Shown: in pieces, positions 33,215-44,539 of the stretch
Layout of the letters: each line of letters begins with the position of its first letter
Position numbering within the stretch: the stretch's first letter is position 1
NCBI GenBank assembly: GCA_944472135.2
Contig: OX235266.1
Span: 17,525,925 to 17,589,924 of the forward strand
Reading direction: 5' to 3'
Origin: Trichobilharzia regenti
Taxonomy: Eukaryota; Platyhelminthes; Trematoda; Strigeidida; Schistosomatidae
Length of the DNA stretch: 64,000 nucleotides
Translations under genes and position numbers: made by a program
The notes under the pieces: model-generated
Told to the model about the DNA's origin: nothing
What the model saw: only the letters and a program-made list of their open reading frames with translations
The model's database searches: none

Positions 33215-34230
33215 GATTAGTCAGTGCTACCTTCTATACGGATCAGAGACTTGGCCAGCGCGTCATAAAGAGCATCTCAAACAAACATCAAACCTTCATG
33301 AACAGTTGTCTTCGCTCAATACTACTCAAGATCAGATGGCCGTCCAGAAAATGTCAGCAACACGGATCTCTCGAAATGAGCGAACCAACCCAGCAGAAAC
33401 TGTTTGTGAAACAAATAAGCAGGAAGAAATGAGGATGGCTTGGCCATACACTGAGGAAACCACCAAGTGACATCACTAGACAAGCCATTGCTCGAGTGGA
33501 ACCCGAAAGGAGAGGAGATGAAAGCATATGGGCAGACTTGGAGCGTGGTGAAAAATTGACAGAGAACCGAACGCAGTGGAAACGTGCAGCTGAAGCCCTA
33601 TGTTCCTCTAGGAATTAAAGGATATAATAGTGATATATAATAATTCAAAATAATTTACCCTATTTTTGACATACATGCCTAGTGTGCACGATGAACATAT
33701 ATGTATAAGGAAGTGTCCAGTGGTTGCCTGAAATTCGCGATGTAGAAATGTTAAGTCTTTGTTAAAAGAGATTAAAATCACCATGGATTATGTTTATTCT
33801 TTGTGTATAGCCTAGAGACTTGGCTCATGCGTCACTTGATGCATTTGTAATAGGCTAATGACAGCTTTCACCAACATTTCATCCATAATGAAGACCAGGT
33901 GGCGGGCCGGCTCTCCAGCCGGTGAAACAGAAAAAGCAATAAGGAAATCTGTCAATGAATAAACCAACAAATATTCAGGATGAAATATAAATTGATTTGA
34001 AATACTCTGAGAAGACTGTTGAGTGATATTGCGTCCCAGACAAACTATCGAGTTGAAACCAAGTGGGAAACGTTGAGTTGGTTGACACAGAGAAGATCGT
34101 GTGAAGAGGAAATGAGACCTTATTGGCGGCAATCATGAAGCCAGATAAAAAGGACTACACAAAACAGGGTGAAATCTATATTTGATGCTGAAGCCATATG
34201 CTCCATATATAATCCATGGGAATAACAATA
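33215..34230 (+). mobile_element. Two RTE-like LINE fragments
   Basis: 33215-33640 reads 'acggatcagagacttggcc' (YGSETW) through 'gaagccctatgttcctctag' with an ATATAA tail. 33830-34230 is a more diverged relative with 'gtgaagaggaaatgagacc'. Neither has a complete frame. Confidence 0.55.
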
Positions 34231-34494
34231 ATCATGGCAATAACAGGTTTTATCATTTATACTTCAATAAAATGGTTTCTCATTATCACGACAGGAAGTG
34301 AATGCAACAATTTTCATGATTGTACTTTGACTACTAACAAACTTTATAAGTAGAACAAAGTTGTGCATGTAAATAACTTGTAAATAGCTCCAATCCAGGA
34401 AATAGTGGTAGAACAGAACAATTAGTACAAATAAGAGGTTGTTTTTTTCGGTGAGTTGGTTTTCTTGTTTAACTGTACAATTGCATCTATATTA

Positions 34495-35410
34495 CTACTC
34501 CCTCAGGGTCCCAGTTGAACATAGGACTTCAGCAGTACATCCACACTTTCCTCCACATAGTCGGTCATCTCCTTCTCCAACTCACACGATCTCCTCCATG
34601 TCACCCTCACTCCGATGACGCACTCGTCACTTCCCGCTGGGATTCCACCAGAGTAATGGCCTGGCTGTTATGCAATTTCATTCGATGGCCTCATCAAGGT
34701 ATGTCTGATCAATCCATCTACATGTTCTCCAACATATTTTTTGAGCAATCGGTTCCCACCTGTTGGTTGGTTGGTTGGATGGATGCAGAGTCTCTTGTGG
34801 CTAATTATTTCTGGCCAGTCACCCAGCTGGTCATTTGATCTTCAGTATGGAGACAGCCAGCAAAGTGGGCGGGTGTTGATGAAGATCTTCAGTAGCTTGT
34901 TGGAAATGACTTTCGTGACACACTGGCCAAGTTTCCGACCCGTATAGTAGCACTAACTGACTGACTAAGTGCAGAAGATTTACAAAGTGGTCTCAGATTG
35001 ATGGAAGCATATCTTGCCTTTCCGATTCTGGCTGGCTGGCTGACTGGCCTTGACATGTTCACCCGTGCTGTCCTTGCTGTCTGCCTGTGGTTGATGCCGT
35101 GCCTCCCAGCCAGAAAGTAATCTCTATCAAATCCCTTCCAATGATAGTGATTGGTGCTGTTTGTTGTTTTCGTTGCAGTTGGTTGATAATTTCTCATCAC
35201 CTCCGTCTGTGTTCACCTGAAGTCCTGCCTTCGCCACCTGAATGTTTCTATAGACAGTTTGTTAGTTTTCGCCTGGCTGCCTGTAAGTCTTCTTCTAGTT
35301 TGTATATAACACTAAACATAAATCATCTACGTGCAAAATCCAGATCTTCTAGAGTTTTCTTACTAGCTCAGTGCAGCGTATTCCTGTCTTTAAATCTCGA
35401 AAAATACCTA
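34495..35410 (-). mobile_element. RTE-like LINE fragment, minus strand
   Basis: In reverse complement the 3' end is at about 34500-34530 ('gtcctatgttcaactggg'), with the 'aggagatcgtgtgagttgg' block upstream. The RT end and the DVKSRIGKAR-like region lie near 35030. It is split by many stops. Confidence 0.55.
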
Positions 35411-35429
35411 TTTATTCATAAGTAGAAAC

Positions 35430-36240
35430 ACAGTTTTTGTTCAGCGAAGAAATTTCTTTTCAACGACTTGATTTTCAAGCCAACTGTACAGTCGTATTTA
35501 TATTACAGAAAAAGGTTATTAAGTGGCACTAAATAATTGCTCAGTCAATGTACGTATATGTGTGATAAAAGTTATAAGGGGTAGAGTTGAAGTGGATAAA
35601 TTACAAAAATATTAAAGATTGTTCTATAACAAAAATGTCAAGTGTTGTCTAAAAAATTATGAAAATTAGGAGTACGATTACGATAAGAATGAAGATGTGA
35701 AGTGAAGTGGAAAGAATTCAAGTGGTAAGATAAAATAAAAACTAGAAAGAACATTATTATGACCAAGGTAAAGAAAGGGGTTTGACAAAACGTTTTTGAA
35801 CACATAATATAGGTTTCTGTTCATGTATACCTAAAGCTTCGGCTAGTTATGCATGAGTGAAGAAAACGTAAACTTTTGGAGCGATTCGATTTTGCCATGT
35901 AGATAACTTTGAAAGATGAATCACGTGGGGGGCTAAATGACCAGACTCTATCAGGTGATCACAAATAGACGACTTTGCAGTTCTACGTTCGCCTTTCATT
36001 AACCAAACCGTATAGTGTTCAGCTACACGTTTTCGGAGATTACGCTTACAACGTCCAATATAAACAGCTCCACAAGAGCAGGTAAAAGAGTAAATGCACA
36101 TAGATGTGGACAAAAGCGGTAATCTATCCTTGACGCATTGTCTCATCATATTTCGGCTGGTAAAAACTAGTTGCAGGTCAGCTGCAGGAAAAGTGCGTTT
36201 AACACATTTAGATAAACGATTTTTTAATCAATTCCTGTCT
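35430..36240 (-). pseudogene. Penelope-like element, GIY-YIG domain to 3' end
   Basis: The minus frame 36149-35847 encodes YSFTCSCGAVYIGRCKRNLR, KRVAEHYTVWLMKGERRTAK and SSICDHLIESGHL, a well-preserved PLE GIY-YIG nuclease with its CxCG zinc-type motif. No reverse transcriptase precedes it. The 3' end at 35505-35430 carries GAAAAGAAATTTCTTCGCTGAAC, the PLE terminal hairpin with perfectly paired AAGAAA/TTTCTT arms. Confidence 0.8.
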
Positions 36241-36539
36241 TCGCTCTCCCTGCGCACAGTCTGACGCATAACCAGGTAGTAAGAGACAATTGTTCTATCT
36301 TACTTGAAAGCGCTTCAGCGATTCACGCTCACTTGGATGGATTCAGTAACCCATGAATTCTAATACAAACACGACCTGATAAAGTGCTTGCTCAGCCAAG
36401 GAGCAAGAACAGTCTGCTCGGATGAATGTCCTGATGAGGAACTTAATAATATTAAACGGTTGTTGAGTGAAAACAGTTATCCAGAATAGTTGATTGATAA
36501 GAATATGAATCTAAAATTAAAGCAACCCAAGGTACCAAT

Positions 36540-37320
36540 AGTTGCAAAAAAAGGCCTTATTCTTACAAATACACTTCCTTGGGGACAGCATCAGCGAGAT
36601 GCTAACACAGCGCCTTAGAAATGTGGTGAAAAGAGCATTCCGTGGTGCTGAATTACGCCATGTGTGCTCAAAACCACTCCTCTTTTGCGTTCAGGAGTAA
36701 AAGATAAACTGCTTAATTTCGCCTCTTCTATGTGTGTGTGTGTGTATCTACCAATTTAACTGTTCCTGTGGAGCCAGTTAGTTACATAGGCCGTACAATT
36801 AGGCGTGTTTCTCGTCGAATTTCCGAACATCACCCTGCATAGTGGTTGGTTAAGTAAAGGACAAACAAAATCTATTCACATAGTGCTATTCTATGTCACC
36901 TTGTGGAGACAGAACACAAGATTGATGTCAACGAGTCTGCTTTCAAAGTCATTTACCGCATACCTTCGAATCTCAATTTTGCCTAAAGTGTTCAACTACT
37001 AAGTATTGCTATGGCCGGCAGTTGGGAACTACATTAACAAGCATGAAAAAGAAATTAGTTCAGACATTATCCTTACTTTGGCCATCTATGATCGAATGAT
37101 CCTCAGTTTTTTGTTGAAATTCCCTTAATTTTAGTTGATATTCTATCTGCTATTATATTATTATTATTATAATTTAAGCATTTTTAATGAACTGTGGTAA
37201 TTCCATTGTGATCTTACTTTACAAATCGATATTATTTTAAAAAAACACTAATAATGGTATTGACTACTATTCTAGAATATTCTATGTATATAAACGTATA
37301 TGTAATTAAGAAAATCAAAA
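36540..37320 (+). pseudogene. Penelope-like element, plus-strand half of an inverted pair
   Basis: Broken frames carry QRLRNVVKRAFRGAELRHVC, YQFNCSCGAS, YIGRTIRR and ISEHHPA (PLE GIY-YIG), then KVIYR-like sequence. It ends in a 3' UTR whose inverted counterpart lies at 37490-37700. Stop codons and frameshifts are numerous. Confidence 0.65.
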
Positions 37321-37324
37321 CAAG

Positions 37325-38030
37325 TGATTCAGTGAAGAGACTGTTTTCCACGAATTCATCATCAAGCTGTACAATCGTATATATATGGCCTTTTTTAAGA
37401 AATTATATCCGGCGAGGGAATTGAATCATAGGTGGGAATGTATAAAATAATAATAGTTGTATGAAATGCAATTAAAACTAAAATGTTTTGTTTTCGATAG
37501 ATTTCTCTTCTGGCTCGACAATTAGATATCTTTATGTTTATATACATAGAATATTCTAGATTAGTAGTCAATAACAATATTAGTGTGCTTTTTAAATAAT
37601 AATATCGATTTGATAAGTAAGATCACAATGGGATTACAGTTCATTAAAGCTGCTTAAATTATAATAATAATAAAGATATAATAGGGAATAGAATATTAAC
37701 TAAAATTGGGAAAATTCCACAAAAATTCAGGAATATTCAAAAGTAGTTGGCCAGTGGGGTAAGGATAATGTCTGAATTAACTTCTTTTGAATGCACAGAT
37801 TAGGCTTGTTAATATGGATCTCTACAGCATCAGCAATATTTACTAGTCGAACTCTTAAGGCAAAATTGATACTGGTTGGCATGCGGTAAATGACCCTGAA
37901 AGCCACCTTGTTAACGTCAATCTTGTGTTCTATCTCCACAAGATGCGACAGAATAGCTCTATGTGAATAGATTTTGTTTGTTCTTTGATTTACGCAAAGC
38001 AGAACCTTGAATCCTTGCATGTATATATAA
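37325..38030 (-). pseudogene. Penelope-like element, minus-strand half of an inverted pair
   Basis: The minus frame 38020-37727 encodes SHRAILSHLVEIEHKIDVNK, AFRVIYRMPTSINFALRVRL and KPNLCIQKK, the C-terminal PLE region. The 3' UTR and terminal motif (37385-37325, CAGCTTGATGATGAATTCG, GAAAACAG, CTCTTC) follow. It faces the 36540-37320 copy tail to tail. Confidence 0.65.
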
Positions 38031-38560
38031 GCGGTTTATTCAACCACCTTTACTACTGTAGCCTTAAGCGTCTTTTCATATTCATGCTTTATGCCTTTCA
38101 AACTCCTAACTTTAAAACATAATTTATAAATATTCTGGATCCCTTAATCTTGTGAACAATAAATATTCTTCCGATTTTTATGTCCTCAGAGTTTTTAATG
38201 ATAATCATTTCTGAACGTTATTCATCACTTAATGCTTTGCTGTCTTAAGGTGCATTTAAATGAGTACTACATTATCAGCTAGTGGGTCCAAAGTTTGAAT
38301 CCGTTTTAGCCTACTTCAGGTTGAACATCAGTCCTCTAACAACAAATATGACTCATAACCTGGTAACTGAATTTTTACGATGATATATAAGACTACTTCG
38401 TACATAATATCACTAACAAACGGATATTAAGCTTGACTGACTTTCGATACTGAAATGAATAAACAGCTGTCTTTAAATGAAATCCTAATTGAGTTTTTAC
38501 CTTATTCCTATTCATATGCCCTTTAATAACTTCGTTCCTGGTATCGCTGCAGACTTACGA
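38030..38560. other. No feature recognised
   Basis: AT-rich intergenic sequence without a readable frame or repeat signature. Confidence 0.35.
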
Positions 38561-38950
38561 CTTAAATGTAATCTTCAGGTGTTGGCTTTCAAGCTAAATC
38601 AATGATTAACGTCATTTGGAGAACTACCGCTGAAAACCAGGGAGTACTGGAGAGCTGTTTTATCTGGCTTTGGGACTCTTAAGCAGTACGTGCCCACAGC
38701 ATTGATTGCAGGTGGAGATCAGTTCCATAAAATGACAAAAATTAGAATACTTGGAGTATTCATTGATTTCCATTCCAGTGTCTGAATAGTTAACGGGCTA
38801 ACCTTGTAACCTGTAGGTCCTGGCTTCGATTATTTATTTGTGAAATCATGGATATGTACTGCTAAAAATCGCAAGCTAGGATGAAGCGGCTATCCAGTAC
38901 TCTTTATTTCCCAATGGCTGTCATACCGATGTTAATCTGTGATCAAATTT
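38560..38950. repeat. Hammerhead-SINE foldback element, diverged
   Basis: The left minus arm begins 'caggtgttggctttc' and contains 'ccagggagtactgg'. The right plus arm contains 'ccttgtaacctgtagg', TACTGCTAAAAATCG and 'atccagtactc'. Both arms have decayed ribozymes. Confidence 0.55.
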
Positions 38951-39009
38951 AGTACATTATTGACACGAAGAAATGATCCATACGAAATCTCATAACTTTT
39001 GCAAGTACT

Positions 39010-39890
39010 CAAAATTGAAGACTTACAGGCAGGCGAAAACCGACAAACTGGTCGAAGAAGCAGCCGGTGAAGACAGGACTCCAGGTGAACATTGACAAGA
39101 CGGAGGTTATGAAAATAACCAACCAACCAACAACAACAACAGCAGGAACATCTAGCGCCAACCACCATCAACGGAAGGGATATGAAAGAGGTGACTTCAT
39201 TCACTTATCTAGAAAGCATTGTCTCAACTACAGGAACGGAGGAACGGACGAGGATGTCAAATCGAGCGAGAATCGGGTGGTGGTGGGGGGTCGAGAAACA
39301 CCTTCATCAACCAACTGAAACCAATCTGGAAATCATAATCACGTCACTCAGCATCAACAACAAAATTCAGTCGGATTTCCAATACAATCACGTCGAGTCA
39401 GTCAGTTCTTCTATACAAATCAGAAACTTGGCGGGCGGGTCACGAAGAATATTTCCAACAGCCTGTTGCAGACCAGACCTTTATGAACAACTGTCTTAGC
39501 CCTATATCGAAGATTAATCAGTTGGGCGGGCCGGAAAGAATCACCAACTACTGGAAACTATGGGAACAAACAAGACAAGAACCAATCGCCAACCAACAAA
39601 TATGCAGGAGAAAGTGGATTGAGATGGATTGGATACTACTCGCTGAGGAGGCCGCTGGGTGACATCGCGCACGCGTCATACCATTGCTCGAGTGGAACCA
39701 GGCCGAAAGGGAAGCGGTGAGTGGGATGTCAGTGCAAGGGTGACGTGGAGGAGATCGTGTGAAGAGGAGTTGAAACAGTACGGACTAACTAGCATGGATG
39801 CAGGTGAAAAGTACAGCAGAAGACAGAAACAAGTGGAGACGTGCAGTTGAAGCCCTGTGTTCCACTAGGAACCCAAGGGAACAGTAATAA
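39010..39890 (+). pseudogene. RTE-like LINE, C-terminal part and 3' end
   Basis: The frame 39182-39499 encodes SFTYLESIVSTTGTEERTRM, SNRARIGWWWGVEKHLHQPT and ETNLEIIITSLSINNKIQSD. The minus copy at 13949-13632 has almost the same residues, including the WWWG stretch that is not in other copies. It ends with 'gttccactaggaacccaagg' and an AATAATAATAA tail. Confidence 0.75.
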
Positions 39891-40189
39891 TAATCTGCAA
39901 GGACTGAGATACTGGTTGGACGAGTTGACCGAATCTAGTGGTTGTCTTAGGGGGCCACTCTTGCTGAGCGTTTGGCTTGAGACCTGATTCAGACGCAAAA
40001 CAGTAAAGCAGAGTAAGGAGCTACGTGTTTCCACTGGTTTCCAGTGATCAAAACCCGTTCATACGCACCATTGGATCCCTTCGGTTTGTTTAGCTCATTT
40101 ACACCGCAGGTTTAAAATCAGGGTCTTTCAAGCTTCCCTATGTAGATCAACTGTATATCCATCAGTTCGACTGTAAACACCAGACGTTC

Positions 40190-40375
40190 TGATTCGCTTT
40201 TTCACCATCTTTAATGAGGAACACCTCCGCCACTATGTGAAGGTAGTAAATATAACTTTTACCTGTCAGAGTTTATGAAAGCGTGTGACCACATGGGAGG
40301 ATTTCGAGAGGAAGGCCAAAATCTGCCCAGTCAACGTCAGCAGTACCAAGTCATTTATGGAGGAGGTGGTGGGGT
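40190..40375 (-). repeat. Diverged match to the GC-rich block at 4690-5330
   Basis: 'cacctccgccactatgtgaa' is the reverse complement, with changes, of the segment near 4890. The role is unknown. Confidence 0.35.
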
Positions 40376-40394
40376 GGGGTTGATTTAACTTGAA

Positions 40395-40580
40395 ACCAAT
40401 CAAGTTTCTACAAACTAACATTTGAAAACTAATCTGATTCTTACTGGTGTTTGACTACATGGCTGGAGTGTATAAAGTTTTAGTTAGACATCTTGGCTGA
40501 ATCCTCAAAGTTGGATGTATCGAGAGTTACTTGCCAAAGAAACTAGTTAGCGGTTTTGCTACATATACCATGCAAAAGAA
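40395..40580 (+). repeat. Hammerhead SINE, upstream half
   Basis: 'ctacaaactaacatttg', 'ctaatctgattcttactgg' and 'agaaactagttagcgg' match the upstream half of SINE arms. It stops before the tRNA-like head. Confidence 0.45.
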
Positions 40581-40779
40581 TAAGTAAGATTATCTCAAAA
40601 ATTATTTATTTACAGGTTACATGAAACTCATTCATCGTTTTATCACAATTTCAAGAAAACGTAATAAAGCGATATAACAGTGATTGGGCGTTTTGTCCCC
40701 TATTTTATATGTACATTTATCTGTCTATATACGAAAATATTATGCAGTTGCTTTCGATAGACAAACAGTAGACTAGGTG

Positions 40780-40856
40780 GGAAGATAGACACACAGACAG
40801 ATAGATAGACAGACAGACAAGCAGTCAGACGGATAGATAGATAGACAGACATGCAG
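40780..40856 (+). repeat. GATA/GACA microsatellite
   Basis: Interspersed GATA and GACA units with interruptions. Far smaller than the GATA tract at 55567. Confidence 0.8.
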
Positions 40857-41089
40857 ATTAGAAAATAAAACATTAAAGTCGATTATAAAGTCTCTTTTTT
40901 TGTCAATTATTACTGTCCGTCTCTTGATTTATCTATCTGAATATACTTCATAGGAATTAGTAATGAATCTCGTTGTAGCGTTGATAATAATTGATCACAC
41001 TGGACATTTACATTGTTGCGTTGATATATTTGTGTGGCATTCAATGTACAGTAGATGCGATCATCCTATAAAATTAGGGAAAAATAAAG

Positions 41090-42400
41090 AACTTGTTCAG
41101 CGAAGATATATCTATCTCTTTTCAACAACATTTTTAAGCTGTAAAGTCGTATTTACATTACGGAAAAAGAAGACATTAAATGGCACTTGAAATTGCTCAG
41201 TCAATATTGCGCATCGGATGATAAGAATAAAGGTAATTAAAATGATGTACAAAGAGGGTCGCGGTAGAGTTGAAATGGATGGATTACAAGACTTTTAAAG
41301 ATTATTTAACAAGTGAATTGGTATAATTGATTGGACGGAAGTGCTCAGTTTCAGGTTGACAGGTCAGCTTCTTATGCAGATGCTTTGAAGATGTCAGGGC
41401 ATTCAGTTAGAATTTAATTGGCTGATGGTGACTAGCAGTGGAATCCAGGATGTCTAAATATCGTCGAAGCATCTGCACAAAGAGTCGATATGTCAACCTG
41501 AGATCAAGCACTTCGGTCCAATCGATCGATGGAAAATCTAAAATTTAATCAAAATTATTTGACCCGTTCCACAAGAGATGGCTCTCGTGGCCCAAGTGGT
41601 CTAGTGGAGAACGCTTTGGTTTCAAGCCTCGGAAATGCAGGTGCAGCCATATGATGACTGTCGAAAAGGACGAAATTTGCGTTATCCTGGTGGATTCCAC
41701 TGCTAGCCACCATACACCAGTTAAATTCGAACTGGTATAATGATTTCAAAAAATTGTAGATCAAGTGTTGTCTAGAAACATTAAGAATACGACCATGATA
41801 ACAGTAAACACGGCGAAGATGAGGTGAATCAGAATGAATTCAAGTGGTAAAGTAAAAAATATAAATAAAAGAACACTACAATGACCAAGGTAAAGAAAGG
41901 GGTTTAACAGAACATTTTTGAATACATAATTTAGGTTTCTGTCCATGTATAGCTAGAGCTTCGGTTATGCATAATTGAAGAAAACCTAGGCTTTTGGAGT
42001 GATTGGATTTGGTCCTGTAGATAGATTTAAAGGATAAATCACGTAGGTCTGTATGACCGACCGGAGAAGGTGTTCACAAACTGAAAACTTCATCATTCTA
42101 TCCTCGCCTTTCATTAAGCAAACCGGGTAGTGTTCAGCAACGCATTTACGGAGAACAGGCTTACAACATACAATGTAATTAGCTCCACACAACCATGTGA
42201 AAGCGTATGAGCATAAGCGATAGTTTATCCCAGTTGTATTTCCGCGGATAAATATTAAATGTAGGTCAGCTGCATAAAAAGAGCGCTTATTACATTTAGA
42301 TAAACGACATTTAATCTCTTCAGGAACAGTGTCACCTTGGAACGTCACACTCATAAATAATATCTTCTTTGGCACTGTGATTTAGCTGGAGACGGCTTTT
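41090..42400 (-). pseudogene. Penelope-like element with a nested Sm-alpha-type foldback
   Basis: The minus frame 42375-41986 encodes EEIKCRLSKCNKRSFYAADL, then LCGANYIVCCKPVLRKCVAE and HYPVCLMKGE, a diverged GIY-YIG domain (YIGR changed to YIVC). The 3' UTR (41946-41761) matches that of the 35430-36240 copy. It is interrupted by a 405-bp insertion at 41328-41732 and resumes to the terminal motif at 41160-41092 (GAAAAGAG, ATCTTCGCTGAAC). Confidence 0.7.
41328..41732. repeat. Sm-alpha-type hammerhead SINE foldback with 9-bp target duplication
   Basis: It is flanked by TGGTATAAT at 41319-41327 and 41733-41741. The minus arm has a 3' end around 41405-41455 ('tagcagtggaatccagg'). The plus arm at 41570-41732 carries A-box-like 'aagtggtctagtgg', ATGATGACTGTC, GGACGAAAT, ATC|CTGGTGGATTCCAC and 'tgctagccaccat'. 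The ATCCTGGATTCCACTGC stretch is the known Sm-alpha ribozyme stem I region. Outer inverted sequences 'ttggacggaagtgctcag' and 'cacttcggtccaatcg' also pair. Confidence 0.7.
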
Positions 42401-42750
42401 TCTTGATATTTCTCTCAGTAAACCTTCTAGGATACCCATTACTTAAGAGAGTTTTGTGAAGGTTTTCTAGCTCCATGTCAACTGTATCTACAACACAAGT
42501 TTTCCCAATTCTGGAGTATAGAGAACGGATAAGATTTCCCTTCTTGCGTAGAGGTACACAACTGTTGAAATTAGTTAGTGTACTGCCTTGTTAATGTTGA
42601 TTTTCGGTGAGTCAACACATTTTTAACGTACCATCCTCACTTCTTTTTGTTAGCTACGTTTAATATGTTATTTATTGATCGATTGTTGTATTGATCAATC
42701 TTTGTTGACACATTTACTCTTAGTAGGGACACTTCGTCAATGTCAGAAGA
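42400..42750. other. No feature recognised
   Basis: AT-rich sequence upstream of the PLE fragment; it may be older PLE coding sequence, but I cannot read a motif. Confidence 0.3.
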
Positions 42751-43090
42751 TTAATATGATACCATATTTGGTTGATATTGGCCAGCAGTGGAATCCAGGA
42801 TGAGTATTTCAATGCAATACAGTGAAAAAATTAAGGGGAAATACAATTTAAAGCGGATGGCAACCGATTTCTGTTGCACATGAGGTGGCTATCATGACTA
42901 TCATTGACCTAGTGGATAAAACTTTATCATATCAGAAACGATGGGTGGATGGTATATTGCAGCCTGACTGGGAACGCCGCCGCTCACTTTGCAAGTTGCA
43001 AGTATATCCAATTGACGAGGGCCGAATAGTGCGAGATGGACATTCTGTATTCCACCGTTAGCCAATATCAATCGGAGAACACATTCACAC
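42750..43090. repeat. Sm-alpha-type SINE pair, diverged
   Basis: A minus 3' end at 42760-42800 ('cagcagtggaatccagg') and a plus arm ending at 43030-43085 ('tgtattccaccgttagccaa') face outward. A-box-like 'gacctagtggataaaac' lies near 42906. Stem I sequences are still recognisable; catalytic parts are not. Confidence 0.5.
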
Positions 43091-43198
43091 TAATTTACAG
43101 TTGTTTTACAGAAAGCCATATGTAAATGAATGTGAACATTGAACGTTTGAGCATTGGCCTTGGTCGCCATTGGCGGGCAACTTGAAGGCGCGAATGGT

Positions 43199-43345
43199 TC
43201 AGTTGAGTAAAAGTTGGAAGAAGACGCAGGAATACGAACAAAAGTACAATGCATTCCTTTTAAAACATTTGTTTAAAGACTTTGTACAGAGAATACAATT
43301 TCTTGTTGGTCCTTGTATTTTGGAGTTGAAGTCGATTTGGAGCGT
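43199..43345 (-). CDS. Possible terminal exon of the minus-strand cysteine-rich gene
   Basis: The minus frame from 43345 encodes NCILCTKSLNKCFKRN and YFCSYSCVFF, ending at TGA. A pyrimidine-rich stretch ending CCGAAG precedes 43345 and gives phase 0, which matches the phase-0 donor at 47822. The Cys pairing style (C-x2-C) resembles the exon ending at 50838. The acceptor is unconvincing and no poly(A) signal was spotted, so this is a weak call. Confidence 0.25.
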   Translation of the reverse strand, partial: TLQIDFNSKIQGPTRNCILCTKSLNKCFKRNALYFCSYSCVFFQLLLN

Positions 43346-43417
43346 CTTCGGAAATAATAGAAATTGACGGTTAAGTTCTTTGACACCATATTTTCCATGA
43401 ATGTTAATATTCCTCAT

Positions 43418-44170
43418 TAGGGTGTATCTAAAGAGGCTTAGAATTGTTTTAAAATCGGAATTTTTGTATGTTCAAGTCTGAAGTCACATGCCTCACCATT
43501 GGGTTATCCTGTCATAACTGAAATCAAGAAGGATTACTGACTGATGCTCATATATTGATCACTTCAAAGTGATCGATACAGTTATTTGGTTGTAGGTGTC
43601 ACATGAAAGCTACTCACTTAAACGTTGCCTCTCACATGAAGTTTTGACAAACTCAAGTGTAAGGGGAAGCATAGGCCAGCTTCACTATAGCACACGCATC
43701 ATTCATGGAGCCAATAAAGTCGTCCGTCATTTCACAAATCCTGACCAATTCAATTATGAAGCCTTCATTATCCTTCAGGAAATGTGAGGTTACTACAGAG
43801 AGAAAAAGTGTTTCACCAATTTAGTATTCTCAAAGAGTTCAATTAATTATGATGACGCCAAGGCTGAAGATGTTTTCCCTCAAGGAGAATCAAAGGGTCG
43901 CAATAAAAACATTTAGCTCAGGGAGAACACCACCATATGAAACTCATTCAAATCAGTTGCAAATCTTCCCCAAAGATTTTAAGAAAATTTGATTAAAATG
44001 TTTCCAGCCATTGTGAGAAATTCAACCTAGTTTAATATACACAGGCAATATGACGGCTTGCTCTTGTAATATTCGGGTAAATTACCTACCCGTGCTAAGC
44101 AGTTTATGAGATAAATATTCGTACATTTTTCTCATTCGCTGCCTTTCAAACGAAAGATTTTGTGACAATA
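43418..44170. other. No feature recognised
   Basis: AT-rich intergenic sequence. Part of it (43430-43900) is matched in inverted, diverged form by 44820-45300, so it may be an arm of an older duplication. Confidence 0.4.
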
Positions 44171-44181
44171 ATTGATAGCAG

Positions 44182-44523
44182 TGTAACAACAGAAGACAAG
44201 GGCCAGGCAGCAGATCGTTTATTTTAGGAAATCAACAGATATTCATGGATTCTCATGTACATTATTATAGATTATTGTAAACAAACAAACACAGTCTTCT
44301 GCTTGGTGGTTTCTCATTGAACGTTAATCGTTCATCTCTTTGTGGCAGTTTATTGAAGTTCAGATTATCTATCTGCAAAATTGTATCCACCTACGCAAAG
44401 TCTGCTGTGATTGATTGTTAAGTCAGTCTTTGTTCTTATTTTTCTCATGACCGATATTGGGGACGTAAACATTGACGTAAATTACTGTCTACTAATTTTG
44501 GTTAGCAGCCAGCTCTCACCACA
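44182..44523 (-). mobile_element. Solo LTR, copy 2
   Basis: It begins TGTAACAACAG and ends CTCTCACCACA like the copy at 27373-27691, with the same minus-strand AATAAA near the end. No clear flanking duplication is seen. No internal retroviral-type coding region accompanies it. Confidence 0.6.
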
Positions 44524-44539
44524 GTAAAACCTAGGATTT

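Noticed and set aside
43170..43367. Plus-strand 65-codon frame
   Set aside because: It overlaps the weak minus-strand exon candidate and has no motif or context.
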